A model generated the notes under the pieces. It made no database searches. It was not told the origin of the DNA and saw nothing but the letters and a program-made list of their open reading frames with translations. Positions 24,783 through 34,400 of a DNA stretch of 64,000 nucleotides are shown here, piece by piece; position 1 is the stretch's first letter; every line of letters starts with the position of its first letter. This DNA comes from an uncultured Prevotellaceae bacterium (GTDB lineage Bacteria > Bacteroidota > Bacteroidia > Bacteroidales > Bacteroidaceae). Position numbers and translations under genes: made by a program. The DNA is taken from positions 1 to 64,000 of the forward strand of contig CAMHUU010000001.1 of the NCBI GenBank assembly GCA_946188395.1. The letters run 5' to 3'.

Positions 24783-26687
24783 GTAGCGCTTTTGACTTCT
24801 TGCACGCATGAAGAAGACAGCGACATGCTGACGGCTGTTGAGCAGTACGATCCTGCGGATGCCAACGGCACCTACAGCGAGGCTCACTGGCGGCGGGTGC
24901 ATGCAGCACAGCGCCAGGAATACATCGGCGACCTGTATCGCAGCTACGGTGTGGGCTACGGCTATAACGGCACGGGAAAGTACAGCGACTACGACGAGGT
25001 GCGCGACCGTGTCATCGACCTGTCGTATATTCAGAAGTTCGACCAGCAGCACGGCTCTACAACCATCGTCGACGACATCTCCCCGTCGTCCTACCATCAT
25101 GTCTACAGTGGTACCGATGCTATTACGATATGCCAGAAACTCACGGCAAACGCCTCGACGAGTGTCGATGTTGTCCTCTTTCAGGCCGAAGTCTCATCGA
25201 CCTATAACAAAACCGACATGGTGAGCAACGAATACGCTTTCTGCACCATTCACGACGGTCTGACCCTGGCGTCGCGCCATCTGGAACCCTACGACCTGTA
25301 CTATATCGCCCGTGAGCATCCAGAAGCCCTTTCTCCGGGATTCCTCCGTTACCAGAGGCTCGCCAAGGAGGCCATCGACAAGAATAATAACACCGAGGCC
25401 ATTCGCATCATTCAGAATATGTTTCAGACCTACGGCACCCACATTATCTATCATGCCAAGCTGGGTGGCAAGCTGAAGTTCAGCACCACCATGAACCGCC
25501 ATGTGGTTGACTCGCGCAATTCGGTAGAGCAGCAGGCCAGTGCATCGTTCCTCTATTGCATTGGAAGCACCGACGGTACAGCGAAACAAGACTGGGTCAT
25601 CAACACACAGACAGATCGCGAGACCCACATCGAGGCTCTTGGCGGCAACAGTGCCCTCGCCCTGCAGTTGTCGGGGCTGCATGAAAGCGACGACAATGCG
25701 CTGAAGAGCAAGGTGGTTGACGAGTGGTTCAAGTCGCTTAAGTTCACGCCCGGCGCCGATAAGGATGACAATAATGTCGAGCTCATCGACATCAAGGTGG
25801 CACCCATCGCCGACCTCATCACCGAGCCTAGCGTCGCCTCACTCTATAACCTGCTGGTGGGCAAGCACATTGCCTACGAGACCAACGTCATGCCCCGTGC
25901 CAGGAATACGATATATGCCAAGATTCCGACTTCCGCTCTCCAGCTTACCCAGCGTTTCGTCACCAATAAGGTTGTTGTCCAAAACGAGATTATCGGTGAG
26001 ATACTCAATGAATACGTCCACAACGTGGAATATACGGTGTTCTATCCCACACTGGGTGGTAAGATGGGTCGCGAGGGTATTGGTCGCCGATGCAGTGACG
26101 ACAGCCTGTTCACCATCACATGGCAGTATCTCGAGGGTGCGGAGCGCCAGGCGAAAGCCTATGTCACCCCGCTCGTACGACTTAACTACGATGATTACAT
26201 CTATTATAACAACGGAGACATCGATATCTCGCCTACCGATAGTATCAAGTTCTACACTACCGCTGCTTCAATCAGTCAGGCAGCCCTGTATATGTGGAAC
26301 GACACCTGTACGGCCAATATGAAGATTGGCCCCTACTACCTGCATCAGGGTGTGATGGCCAACACCAGCGAAGACAAATCGGCGATGAACACCATACGCA
26401 CCCTGCTGAAGGATGTCCCCGTGGGCTACGAGGTGGCCAATACGGTGAGGACGAACGAGATCGTGCGTTTCATGTACCATTCCGGCGAGGTGTTCGCTGC
26501 TGACCGTATTAAAATGAGTGAGACGCCCCCGTTCTTCGGCTACAAGCGGTTTATCCTGTTCGATAGCGAAAAGAACCAGTATGGCATTTTCTGGCTGGAA
26601 CCTAAGGCATCCTCTGTCAAACCGCTGGAGAACGAAAAAATCGGTCAGGCACTACTGCTACGCCGTAGGGACTTTAAGCACTTGTAG
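24738..26687 (+). CDS. MACPF lipoprotein 6 with C-terminal extension
   Basis: This 649-residue lipoprotein (lipobox LTSC, Cys22) is followed by 'THEEDSD', an acidic surface-export-like stretch. The MACPF domain (about 60-375) has 'YGVGYGYNGTGKYSDYDEVR', 'IVDDISPSSYHH' and the canonical signature 'MFQTYGTHIIYHAKLGGKL'. The C-terminal part (about 380-649) has beta-rich blocks such as 'YTVFYPTLGGKMGREGIGRR' and no recognised fold. It is the last of the array. The leader is shared with the GLUG protein at 28707, so the cassette crosses family boundaries. Confidence 0.78.
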   Translation: MRRLFLFYILYFIFSVALLTSCTHEEDSDMLTAVEQYDPADANGTYSEAHWRRVHAAQRQEYIGDLYRSYGVGYGYNGTGKYSDYDEVRDRVIDLSYIQKFDQQHGSTTIVDDISPSSYHHVYSGTDAITICQKLTANASTSVDVVLFQAEVSSTYNKTDMVSNEYAFCTIHDGLTLASRHLEPYDLYYIAREHPEALSPGFLRYQRLAKEAIDKNNNTEAIRIIQNMFQTYGTHIIYHAKLGGKLKFSTTMNRHVVDSRNSVEQQASASFLYCIGSTDGTAKQDWVINTQTDRETHIEALGGNSALALQLSGLHESDDNALKSKVVDEWFKSLKFTPGADKDDNNVELIDIKVAPIADLITEPSVASLYNLLVGKHIAYETNVMPRARNTIYAKIPTSALQLTQRFVTNKVVVQNEIIGEILNEYVHNVEYTVFYPTLGGKMGREGIGRRCSDDSLFTITWQYLEGAERQAKAYVTPLVRLNYDDYIYYNNGDIDISPTDSIKFYTTAASISQAALYMWNDTCTANMKIGPYYLHQGVMANTSEDKSAMNTIRTLLKDVPVGYEVANTVRTNEIVRFMYHSGEVFAADRIKMSETPPFFGYKRFILFDSEKNQYGIFWLEPKASSVKPLENEKIGQALLLRRRDFKHL

Positions 26688-26690
26688 ATA

Positions 26691-26718
26691 ATTGACAATT
26701 GACAGTTGATAATTGAGA
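26691..26718 (+). repeat. Heptamer repeat ATTGACA in the spacer
   Basis: Four heptamers (ATTGACA, ATTGACA, GTTGATA, ATTGAGA) fill the gap between MACPF gene 6 and the ATG at 26722. Confidence 0.75.
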
Positions 26719-26721
26719 ATT

Positions 26722-28644
26722 ATGATTACCAATAATAACATAAGACGGATGAGTGTTAAAATAGGCCTGACAATGAGGAGTATGCTGTGCGCAGCATTGG
26801 CTTATCGCCTTTGCTGCTGGTGCTCGGCAAAGCCCAAGCAAGCTTGGCTTTGCTCTTGCTTAAGCGCAGCATTCTTCATTCTTCATTCTTCATTCTTCAT
26901 TTCCTCGGCAGGAGCGCAGGGTATGGTGACGGAGATAAAAGTCGTTGCCGTTCAGGAGTATAAGGATCTTGCCGCCCAATCCAGTGGCTATAGCGGTGAC
27001 GGCGATGCCTATCTGGATTTCCGCAAGGGTCGTGGCGGTGGCTGTGTGTTTGCCATCTTCAAGAACAGTACCGACACGGCTCAATACATCACCGATGTGG
27101 CTGTGGAGATAAGGGACAGCTATGGCGAAGAATTTACATCAGGAGGAAAGAAATACACACCCGTCCCCTTCTTCCAGGCCGATAAGCATAAGGACGAAAG
27201 TTACCAAGGCGGACTCAACGGCCGTAACTATAGCATTTTTGGCGGAGCCTACGAGAAGCAGGCCCATGTCTATGTCAGCCGCACCGGCAACAACGATTTC
27301 AACAAGAAGGTGCTCCGTTCGGCAAAGGTCACTACCAGCAAGCCTAAGGATCTGACTTCAAATGAAACCTACAGCGGCGGGCATGCCGGCGGCGGACGCT
27401 ACTTCGTCTTTACCTGGCATAGCCATGAGTCCAAATTCAAGAAGAAGGTTACCGATACCGCTTCTGATGGAGACATCACCACCCATATTCGTTATTGTGA
27501 CCGCGACCAGTGCGGACTCACAAAAATAGAGCCACACCGCTTCCCCCAGCTCTACGACGGCATCGACATCTGGATGCAATTTCCCAAGACCGACAAGCTG
27601 AGCGCAGAAAAACACTACAAGAAATGTCTTGACTGCGGACAGATCGTTACTGAAGCCCATAAATGGGCAAGCTATTCGTCCGACTGGGGCAGTCACAACC
27701 AGCGTTGTCTCGTTTGCGATTTTGTCATCAAGGCCAATCATGTTAATTTCGGCAAGCAAAAGATTCCCGTGGACGATTTTTATCACATGATTTACTGTGA
27801 TTGCGGATTCTTTCAGAAACTCCGCCATGAGTACGGTGATGTGCGTACGGAAAAGAACCGTAACTGCGAGACCGTCGTCATGGAATACACCTGCAAGCAG
27901 TGCTACCATCGGGCATACTTCGAGGAGCCCGGCGAGGGACACGACTACGACCAGTATGGCATCTGCCGCCGCAAGAGCTGTCTCCATCCCTATGAGAAGC
28001 CTGCTGTGGAGCCCCTCGCTGGCACCAGCGACAGCGTATATGTTGTCAAGAGCTTCGGCAACCTCTACTGGATAGCCGACTATGTGAACAACCGCCGTCC
28101 CAAGACCAACGTCCGTCTGGCCAACGACCTCATTGCCGACGACTTCATGCGACAGTCCTGGCTGCCTATCGGTGCCACCGACAGCACGGCATTCCAGGGC
28201 ACCTTCGACGGTGGCGGTCACGTCATCACCACACTCCAGACGGAAGAACCCGTAGCAGGCTGCGGCTATCGCGGACTCTTCGGGACCATTGGCAAGGACG
28301 CTACTGTGCAGAACGTGACACTCGTCGCGTGCAACATGCGTGGCTGGAACAACGTCGGTGCTGTGGCGGGTGTCAACCAAGGTACGATTAAAGGTTGCCA
28401 TGTGCTGTTCTCTATCATGAGCAGTATCGGTAACGGCATGAACCTTGGCGGCATCTGCGGATTGAACAAAGGAACCATCTCCGGCTGTGTTACTGAAAGC
28501 AATGTATGGGTAGGCGGTGTGCGCGACTATGCCGGCGGTATTTGCGGTACGAACGAAGGCGGCAGTCTTTCGGGCAATACCTCCGCAGCAATCTGTGGCA
28601 GCGGATCTGATGCCGTACTGCCGGAGACGGCGTCAGAGCAGTAA
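26722..28644 (+). CDS. Exported GLUG-motif surface protein with Cys-rich ribbons
   Basis: The protein (640 residues from the ATG at 26722; a later ATG at 26773 may be the real start) has a signal peptide whose core 'AFFILHSSFFISSAGAQ' is encoded by ATTCTTC heptamers. The middle (about 285-430) has repeated CxxC pairs: 'KCLDCGQ', 'RCLVCDF', 'YCDCGFF', 'YTCKQCYH' and 'CRRKSC'. These resemble the zinc-ribbon-like repeats of Bacteroidetes and Firmicutes surface proteins. The end has 'FQGTFDGGGHVI', 'GYRGLFGTIG', 'VGAVAGVNQGTIKGC' and 'LGGICGLNKGTISGC', which are GLUG motifs. GLUG proteins are thought to be adhesins or protease-associated surface proteins. No C-terminal sorting motif is visible. 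It follows MACPF 6 after a heptamer spacer. Confidence 0.7.
   Translation: MITNNNIRRMSVKIGLTMRSMLCAALAYRLCCWCSAKPKQAWLCSCLSAAFFILHSSFFISSAGAQGMVTEIKVVAVQEYKDLAAQSSGYSGDGDAYLDFRKGRGGGCVFAIFKNSTDTAQYITDVAVEIRDSYGEEFTSGGKKYTPVPFFQADKHKDESYQGGLNGRNYSIFGGAYEKQAHVYVSRTGNNDFNKKVLRSAKVTTSKPKDLTSNETYSGGHAGGGRYFVFTWHSHESKFKKKVTDTASDGDITTHIRYCDRDQCGLTKIEPHRFPQLYDGIDIWMQFPKTDKLSAEKHYKKCLDCGQIVTEAHKWASYSSDWGSHNQRCLVCDFVIKANHVNFGKQKIPVDDFYHMIYCDCGFFQKLRHEYGDVRTEKNRNCETVVMEYTCKQCYHRAYFEEPGEGHDYDQYGICRRKSCLHPYEKPAVEPLAGTSDSVYVVKSFGNLYWIADYVNNRRPKTNVRLANDLIADDFMRQSWLPIGATDSTAFQGTFDGGGHVITTLQTEEPVAGCGYRGLFGTIGKDATVQNVTLVACNMRGWNNVGAVAGVNQGTIKGCHVLFSIMSSIGNGMNLGGICGLNKGTISGCVTESNVWVGGVRDYAGGICGTNEGGSLSGNTSAAICGSGSDAVLPETASEQ
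26827..26898 (+). repeat. Hairpin plus ATTCTTC heptamers encoding a signal peptide
   Basis: GCAAAGCCCAAGC (26827-26839) pairs with GCTTGGCTTTGC (26842-26853) with one bulge. Four ATTCTTC units (26871-26898) follow and, read across all three phases, spell the hydrophobic core of the signal peptide. Confidence 0.7.
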
Positions 28645-28647
28645 AAA

Positions 28648-28751
28648 TGCGGCCTTTCAGGCCTAAATAAACAATAATAAATAAAAAGGTAAGATATAAG
28701 AGAAATATGAGAAGGCTGTTTTTATTTTATATTTTATATTTTATATTTAGC
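28648..28751 (+). repeat. Leader/signal-peptide cassette, copy 6
   Basis: GGCCTTTCAGGCC hairpin with a longer 5-bp stem, A-rich tract, ATG at 28707, TTTTATA repeats. From about 28670 it matches copy 5 almost base for base, up to TTTAGC. After that the genes differ completely (lipobox in one, 'SSAGAQ' cleavage site in the other). Confidence 0.8.
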
Positions 28752-31442
28752 TCCGCAGGGGCGCAGAGCCTTGTGGAAGGTACGACCAGTGACGGATTAG
28801 TGATTGCTGACGTGAAGATGGATAGTGCTTTCCGGCAGCTTACCAATGTTAATACCATACAGCTTGAGAGCAAGAACTCTCGTTCCGTTCTGTCGTTCAC
28901 TATCACTGTACCTGCGGGAACAGTGGCAAGTCTTTCATACAAGTTGTTCCTCGAAATATATTCTTCGAAATCAGGTGCAAAGCTTCCCAAGCAATCTAAT
29001 CTTTCTTTCACCGTGAGACGTGATGGAAATATCGCTATCGATCATAGCGATCCCGTCAGTATCGTAGCGCAGGCGGATAAAGTCGAGATTACCGAAGGAA
29101 AACATTATATAGAATTCGAAGCCCGTTTTAGTGCCAAGAAGTGCAATATTGCTGGAAGCATCGACAACCTGAAGGTCCATGTTCATCAGTTCGGCAAGAT
29201 GCAAGTATCGCGCGAGCCTATCTGCGGCCAGGAAGGTGAAAGCTATTCCACGTGCGACGTCTGTGGTAAGGACAGCACCATCGCGATAGCTCCCCGATAT
29301 AAGGAGCACAGCATGGTCGTGCGTTCTACCACGGAAGCCAGTTGTATGAGTAATGCCGGCTCTGTGTCAGTGTGCGAGCGATGCCCGTTTGCGGAAATTA
29401 CCTATACTTATGATGTGAAGGAACATAATTTCGATGCCGACGGTGTATGCCGCGTGTGCCATCTGCGCAAGCCAAAAGCCAGTGCCGACGGTACGGTCTA
29501 CGAAGTTAATTACGCCAGTGAGATGCATGTCCTGTCTGAGTTAATGTCGATAGGCAGGATTCCCGGCAATATAGGTGTAAACATCAATCGCGACCTTGTG
29601 TTCGACAAAGATACTACGATGGTACCTTTGGGCACTTTCGACAATCCGTTCCAGGGCGTGCTCAACGGGCATGGACACCGTATTCGCGGCATCGTCTATT
29701 CCTATCAGGGTTTCGACTGTCTGGGTTTTGTGGGCGTGGCAAAGGGAACGCTCCTGAAGAATGCCGTCATTGCCAATCTCATCTTTGACAGCGGAAATAC
29801 CCTGAGGGGTAGAGCTTGTGTGGGTGGCATTGTGGGTTATGCCTCTAATTGTGACATCCTGAATTGCGCTAGTTTCGGAACCCTGGAAGGTACCGACAAT
29901 GTGGGAGGCATCGTGGGCTATGCCGACCGGCAGGTAAGCATCGTTAATGGTGCGTCGGTTGCCGGTATAAGGGCATATGGCCAATGGAACACGATGGTGT
30001 GCGGCATGCCCTTAGGACACATCCTGAATAGTTACGGTGCTTCTACCAATGTCCTTGATGGACCTGTGGATGAGCTACCGACTACGACGTTACGTCATTG
30101 TTTCTCGACCCAGGGCAGTGGTCCCGGTCTCACTCAGGTAAGTCAGGATGTGTTGACTTCATATGCGATGGTTCTATTGCTCAACGAGGAAAGCGAGTCG
30201 CCCAGCTTCGAGAAGTCGCAGGACGACCATTATCCTGTTCCCGTAGTCAATACCGCCATTCAGGCCAAGGCCAATAGTGCCATCCCGACACCGCAGAGGG
30301 CTTATGCGTGGCGTGCCGCAGCAGCCCCTGACGACGCTGCCGACGATCCTGAGGATGAGGGCGAAGAGGACGAGGTAACTGGCGGCTATGTGGACGAGAA
30401 CTCACCTTCAGCGTTAGGCCGTACCGTTAAAGATGTTTTGCGTGAAGACTCTGTTCAGTATGCCGATTTCGAGCGCTTGTATGTTGTCACCCGCAGCGTT
30501 CCTGAGGGCTTCAGTATGTACGATGAGATTAGTGGAGGCAGTCTGTTGGCGTTCGAGTCCTTTTTGGAGCCTGCCGACTCGTCATACCTCAAAATGACAG
30601 AATACGAAATATTGTCATCAGGCAAGGTGAAGGCAACAACGGAGACGATGTGTGTGTACACTGGCGACAAGAAACGAATTGACGAATACACTGTTGGGCG
30701 GGACGGCACTCCTTCGCTGACGTCGCGCATCAATTTCAAAAACGATTACGACATCGTCTACCAACAGAGTGTCGACGGTGAGTTGAAGCCCGTCTGGAGC
30801 TTGGAGACAAAATACGATGAAACCACGGGCAATGCTACCGTTACCAATGGCTATTCGTATGACCGCATCACGGGTGAAACCCATTTGGAATTCAGTAGAA
30901 CCTACGATAACGAGGGCTTGGATGTTGATATTGATATTGATGACGATATGTACATGGAGTATATGGACTATTTTGACAATACCATTCATGTCATTTACTA
31001 TTATATAGATTCCGCAGATGACGTGACAATCTGCCGTGATCACTATATCCTCCGTGCTACCGACGACTATCTCCTGGAAATTCGTTATGAAAAGATGGTT
31101 AACGGCAGACCGGTCGTGACCGGTGGCTTGTACTTCATCTATGATGACGAAGGTTCATTGGTACAGTCTGTGGCTTACGGATTGTCCGATGAAAATTCGT
31201 CAGAAAGCAGTCTGCGCCCATATAGGTATCATGAATATTATGGTTTTTGGCAGGTCACTCCGTTCCCTACGGCCATCAAGGTCCCCACAATGGAACAGCC
31301 GTCACTGCAGAAACGTATCGATCCCAATGTCTACGACATGCAGGGCCGTGTGGTACGCAGGGTGACTGACGTGGGCGATCCGTTCAACGGACTCCCGCAC
31401 GGACTCTATATCTATCAGGGTACGAAGTATATTAAGAGGTAA
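28707..31442 (+). CDS. Exported GLUG-motif surface protein with C-terminal sorting-like motif
   Basis: This 911-residue protein has a signal peptide from cassette copy 6, cleaved near 'SSAGAQ'. An N-terminal beta-rich region is followed by Cys pairs ('STCDVCGKD', 'VCERCPF', 'VCRVCHL'), then a GLUG region at about 300-430 ('FQGVLNGHGHRIRGI', 'VGGIVGYASNC', 'VGGIVGYADRQ'). An acidic linker ('DDPEDEGEEDE') and a beta-rich C-terminal half with 'DVDIDIDDDMYMEYMDYFDN' follow. The end 'VYDMQGRVVRRV... GLYIYQGTKYIKR' resembles C-terminal sorting-like motifs of Prevotella exported proteins. It shares the Cys-ribbon plus GLUG plan with the protein before it. Likely a surface adhesin; substrate unknown. 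Confidence 0.72.
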   Translation: MRRLFLFYILYFIFSSAGAQSLVEGTTSDGLVIADVKMDSAFRQLTNVNTIQLESKNSRSVLSFTITVPAGTVASLSYKLFLEIYSSKSGAKLPKQSNLSFTVRRDGNIAIDHSDPVSIVAQADKVEITEGKHYIEFEARFSAKKCNIAGSIDNLKVHVHQFGKMQVSREPICGQEGESYSTCDVCGKDSTIAIAPRYKEHSMVVRSTTEASCMSNAGSVSVCERCPFAEITYTYDVKEHNFDADGVCRVCHLRKPKASADGTVYEVNYASEMHVLSELMSIGRIPGNIGVNINRDLVFDKDTTMVPLGTFDNPFQGVLNGHGHRIRGIVYSYQGFDCLGFVGVAKGTLLKNAVIANLIFDSGNTLRGRACVGGIVGYASNCDILNCASFGTLEGTDNVGGIVGYADRQVSIVNGASVAGIRAYGQWNTMVCGMPLGHILNSYGASTNVLDGPVDELPTTTLRHCFSTQGSGPGLTQVSQDVLTSYAMVLLLNEESESPSFEKSQDDHYPVPVVNTAIQAKANSAIPTPQRAYAWRAAAAPDDAADDPEDEGEEDEVTGGYVDENSPSALGRTVKDVLREDSVQYADFERLYVVTRSVPEGFSMYDEISGGSLLAFESFLEPADSSYLKMTEYEILSSGKVKATTETMCVYTGDKKRIDEYTVGRDGTPSLTSRINFKNDYDIVYQQSVDGELKPVWSLETKYDETTGNATVTNGYSYDRITGETHLEFSRTYDNEGLDVDIDIDDDMYMEYMDYFDNTIHVIYYYIDSADDVTICRDHYILRATDDYLLEIRYEKMVNGRPVVTGGLYFIYDDEGSLVQSVAYGLSDENSSESSLRPYRYHEYYGFWQVTPFPTAIKVPTMEQPSLQKRIDPNVYDMQGRVVRRVTDVGDPFNGLPHGLYIYQGTKYIKR

Positions 31443-31443
31443 G

Positions 31444-31478
31444 AAGTGAGAGGTAAGAGGTAAGATGTAAGAATTGAG
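31444..31478 (+). repeat. Heptamer repeat AGGTAAG in the spacer
   Basis: Five heptamers (AAGTGAG, AGGTAAG, AGGTAAG, ATGTAAG, AATTGAG) fill the gap before the ATG at 31485. Confidence 0.75.
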
Positions 31479-31484
31479 AGGACT

Positions 31485-34400
31485 ATGAGGCGGATATTTA
31501 TTGCACTGATGCTGCTCGTTTCTGTCAGTGTGTTGGCAGGGAAGCATGCTGTAAGTTTACGTACCAATTTGTCGGATGCTAATCAAAACGGAAGCATTGA
31601 CATTCCCATGCAGCATGTCGCAGCCGGCACGATAGTGAAGGTATATAGTCATCCGTCTGAGGGCTACGGCATGTCGAGGGGCGTTTTCTATGCTACCAAA
31701 AACGCCAACGGTGAATATCTTTCAGAAATGTCGGCTACCCCCAAGGCTACTTATCCCGATGACCGGGCCAGCCTGCTGGACTTCGAATTCGTCATGCCCG
31801 ATGCGGACGTTGAGGTTTGGGCATTCTTCACTCCCTTGCGTAAGTTGGTAATTCATCAGGCCGATGGCGACTCGCTGAAGGCGCTTTATGGTCATAAGGA
31901 GGGCGTTGACACCGTGGCATGGAATGTGCCCCGGCTGCCCATCCAGCTGAAGATTATTCCCCAGACGGGTAACGACCTGGTGGATGTAAACGTTGTCGGT
32001 GTTGACAAGTCCTACTGTCAAAGAACCTCCGACTCCATCCTCTCCGTCTATATGCCCTCGAAGAACGAGACCGTGTATATTACACCGATCTTTGGCAAGA
32101 GCAACTACAATGTTACCATTGAGGGAAATACTCACGTCGATGTGCAACTGAGCAATACTGCTCCGAAATCTCGTGAAGAGGTAGAGGTAACCCTGATATC
32201 AGATAAAGGATATATCCCTTCCAACATTTCCATTACGGGCTGCCAGTCGTGGTGGCTTGTGGACAAGCCGCAACGGGAGAGCGACGGCCGGTGGAAAACC
32301 GTCTATCGCTTCAAGGTCGATTTGCAGGATGTCACGATCGATGTTGGGGCTGAGCGGGTATATTCCCTGACCGTCAACGACACGCAGCACTCCGGGCGTG
32401 TAAAGACCTATATCCCCGAGATGATTCCCGACTATCCCGGTGTAGCGCGCAAGGACCAGCAAATTCCCGTAGTGTTTACAATGCCTAAGCAATTCAGTGC
32501 CACATATACGGCTAAAGCAGACAAGGATACGCCGACCCCGATCGTTTACCATAATGCCCTGAAGAACAGTTTTGCCGACCAGGGCATGGCAGGTTGGACA
32601 GAGACGAACGACTATGTCGGTGCGGGTCTGTCGATGGTGACGGAAACCGCTGCCGACGGCAACAATTATTGGCGCGCAAGTGTCAGGAATAGTATGTCGC
32701 AGACGGTGTCACTCAAAAACCTCTCTGATGATGCCAAAACGGATGGCAAACTGAAAATTGCCGCCCTTGCCAGCATCAATCCTTTCCGCGCCCCGCGTTG
32801 TGAGGCAAGTGTCGTGGCAATCGGTGACGGCATGGCGGATACGCTGGTCGTTGCCGATATGAGCAACGGACGGGAAGGCTGGCAAAGCGTGTTCAAAACG
32901 GCTGAGGTCAACGCCAAGGCCAGCGAGCTGAAGTTCGTGGTAACGGCTGAGGGCGACAATCCGGACAGGAAGTACACGAGCGAAGGTCCCATGTTCGATG
33001 ATTTCTGTCTGCTGCTACCCACTGACGGGAAAACCATCAAGGACGAGGACGTGCTTGTTGTCACCATGGGTGACACCGATGTGACCATAGACTATACCCC
33101 ACAGGGCAAGCAGTCGACGGTGAGTCTCCAGGCAGATGCTCGTGCCACCGTGACACTGTCGAATACTGCTACTGGCGAACAGGGCACTACGGTCAGGGCC
33201 ATGGAAGGCGACACCATCCGAGCCAAAGGACAGGCTGACGAGGGTTACGCCATCTACGAAATGATGTATCGTCAGAACAACCGGCGCTATCACCTTATTC
33301 TCGATACACTGGACGCTGGCCGGCGTGAGGTCAGCTACCACTTTGTCAAGCAGGACAACAAGGATGTCACCATTACGATGGATGTAGACGTGTTGAAGGT
33401 TGACGTTGATGACTGTTTCGGAGGAACGCTCACTGTCAGTAATGAAAACGCGCACGAGGGTGAAGAGGTGACGGTTACGGTAAAGACCGATGCGGGTTGC
33501 AGGTTGAAACGAATCACGACCTCGCCTGGCGGCATAGCGATAGACAAGACTGACAACGTGGATGCCACTACCGGTGCCGGTGACTATACGTTCAAGATGC
33601 CCGGTACACAGATTACGCTGACTCCCGAGTTTATTGTACCCATCACTACTGCGGCACAGCTGGACGATATCCATCAAGAGTGTGGCGAGTTCAATCTCGA
33701 GAACGACATTGACCTGGGCGACGGATGGAACAGCGGCATCATCATGTCCGGCCATTTCAACGGCAATGGGCATCGCATCACCTACAGCGGCTCGGCGAGT
33801 CTCTTTGAGTCCGTCGACCCAGCTGCTTCCGTGCGACATCTGTATGTCAAAGCCAACATCGATGGGGAAGATTCCTACATCGGCGGAATAGCCATGTATA
33901 ACAATGGCGTCATCGAGGACTGTGAGGTGAGCGGTACGATTAAGAATTCCAAGGAAAATTACGGCGTCGCCGCTGGCGTGGCGGGACAGAACGGTCCGCG
34001 TGAAGGTACCGTCTCGCACTGTCACGTGGTCTGCGATAACATCAGCGGTGCGACGGCCTACGGCATAGCCTGGCAGACATGGGGTGCAACCGTCAGTGAT
34101 AATGTCTTCAGCGGCCGGCTGACCGCAGATAACGGTCTGGCATACGTCATCTGCAATGATGTGAATAACAGCACCATCGCGAACAACCGCTATGTGACGG
34201 ACGCTGGTGCGACGGTCTGTAACGGTGCGACTGTAGCAACGCCTGCCGAGCTCGCCGATCTGGCCAAGGACCAGCAGGATGCCTATCCCGTATTCGCTGC
34301 CAGCATTAGGAGCAGGTACAGCTTCTATAACGTCACCACCTCGAAGCCCGATTATGTTACCACCGAACTGACGCCTATGTCAGGAGGTGCCGGTACTGTC

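Noticed and set aside
20011..28660. GGCC hairpins between MACPF genes as intrinsic terminators
   Set aside because: The stems are short and are followed by A-rich, not T-rich, sequence on the coding strand. They belong to the repeated cassette and need not stop transcription.
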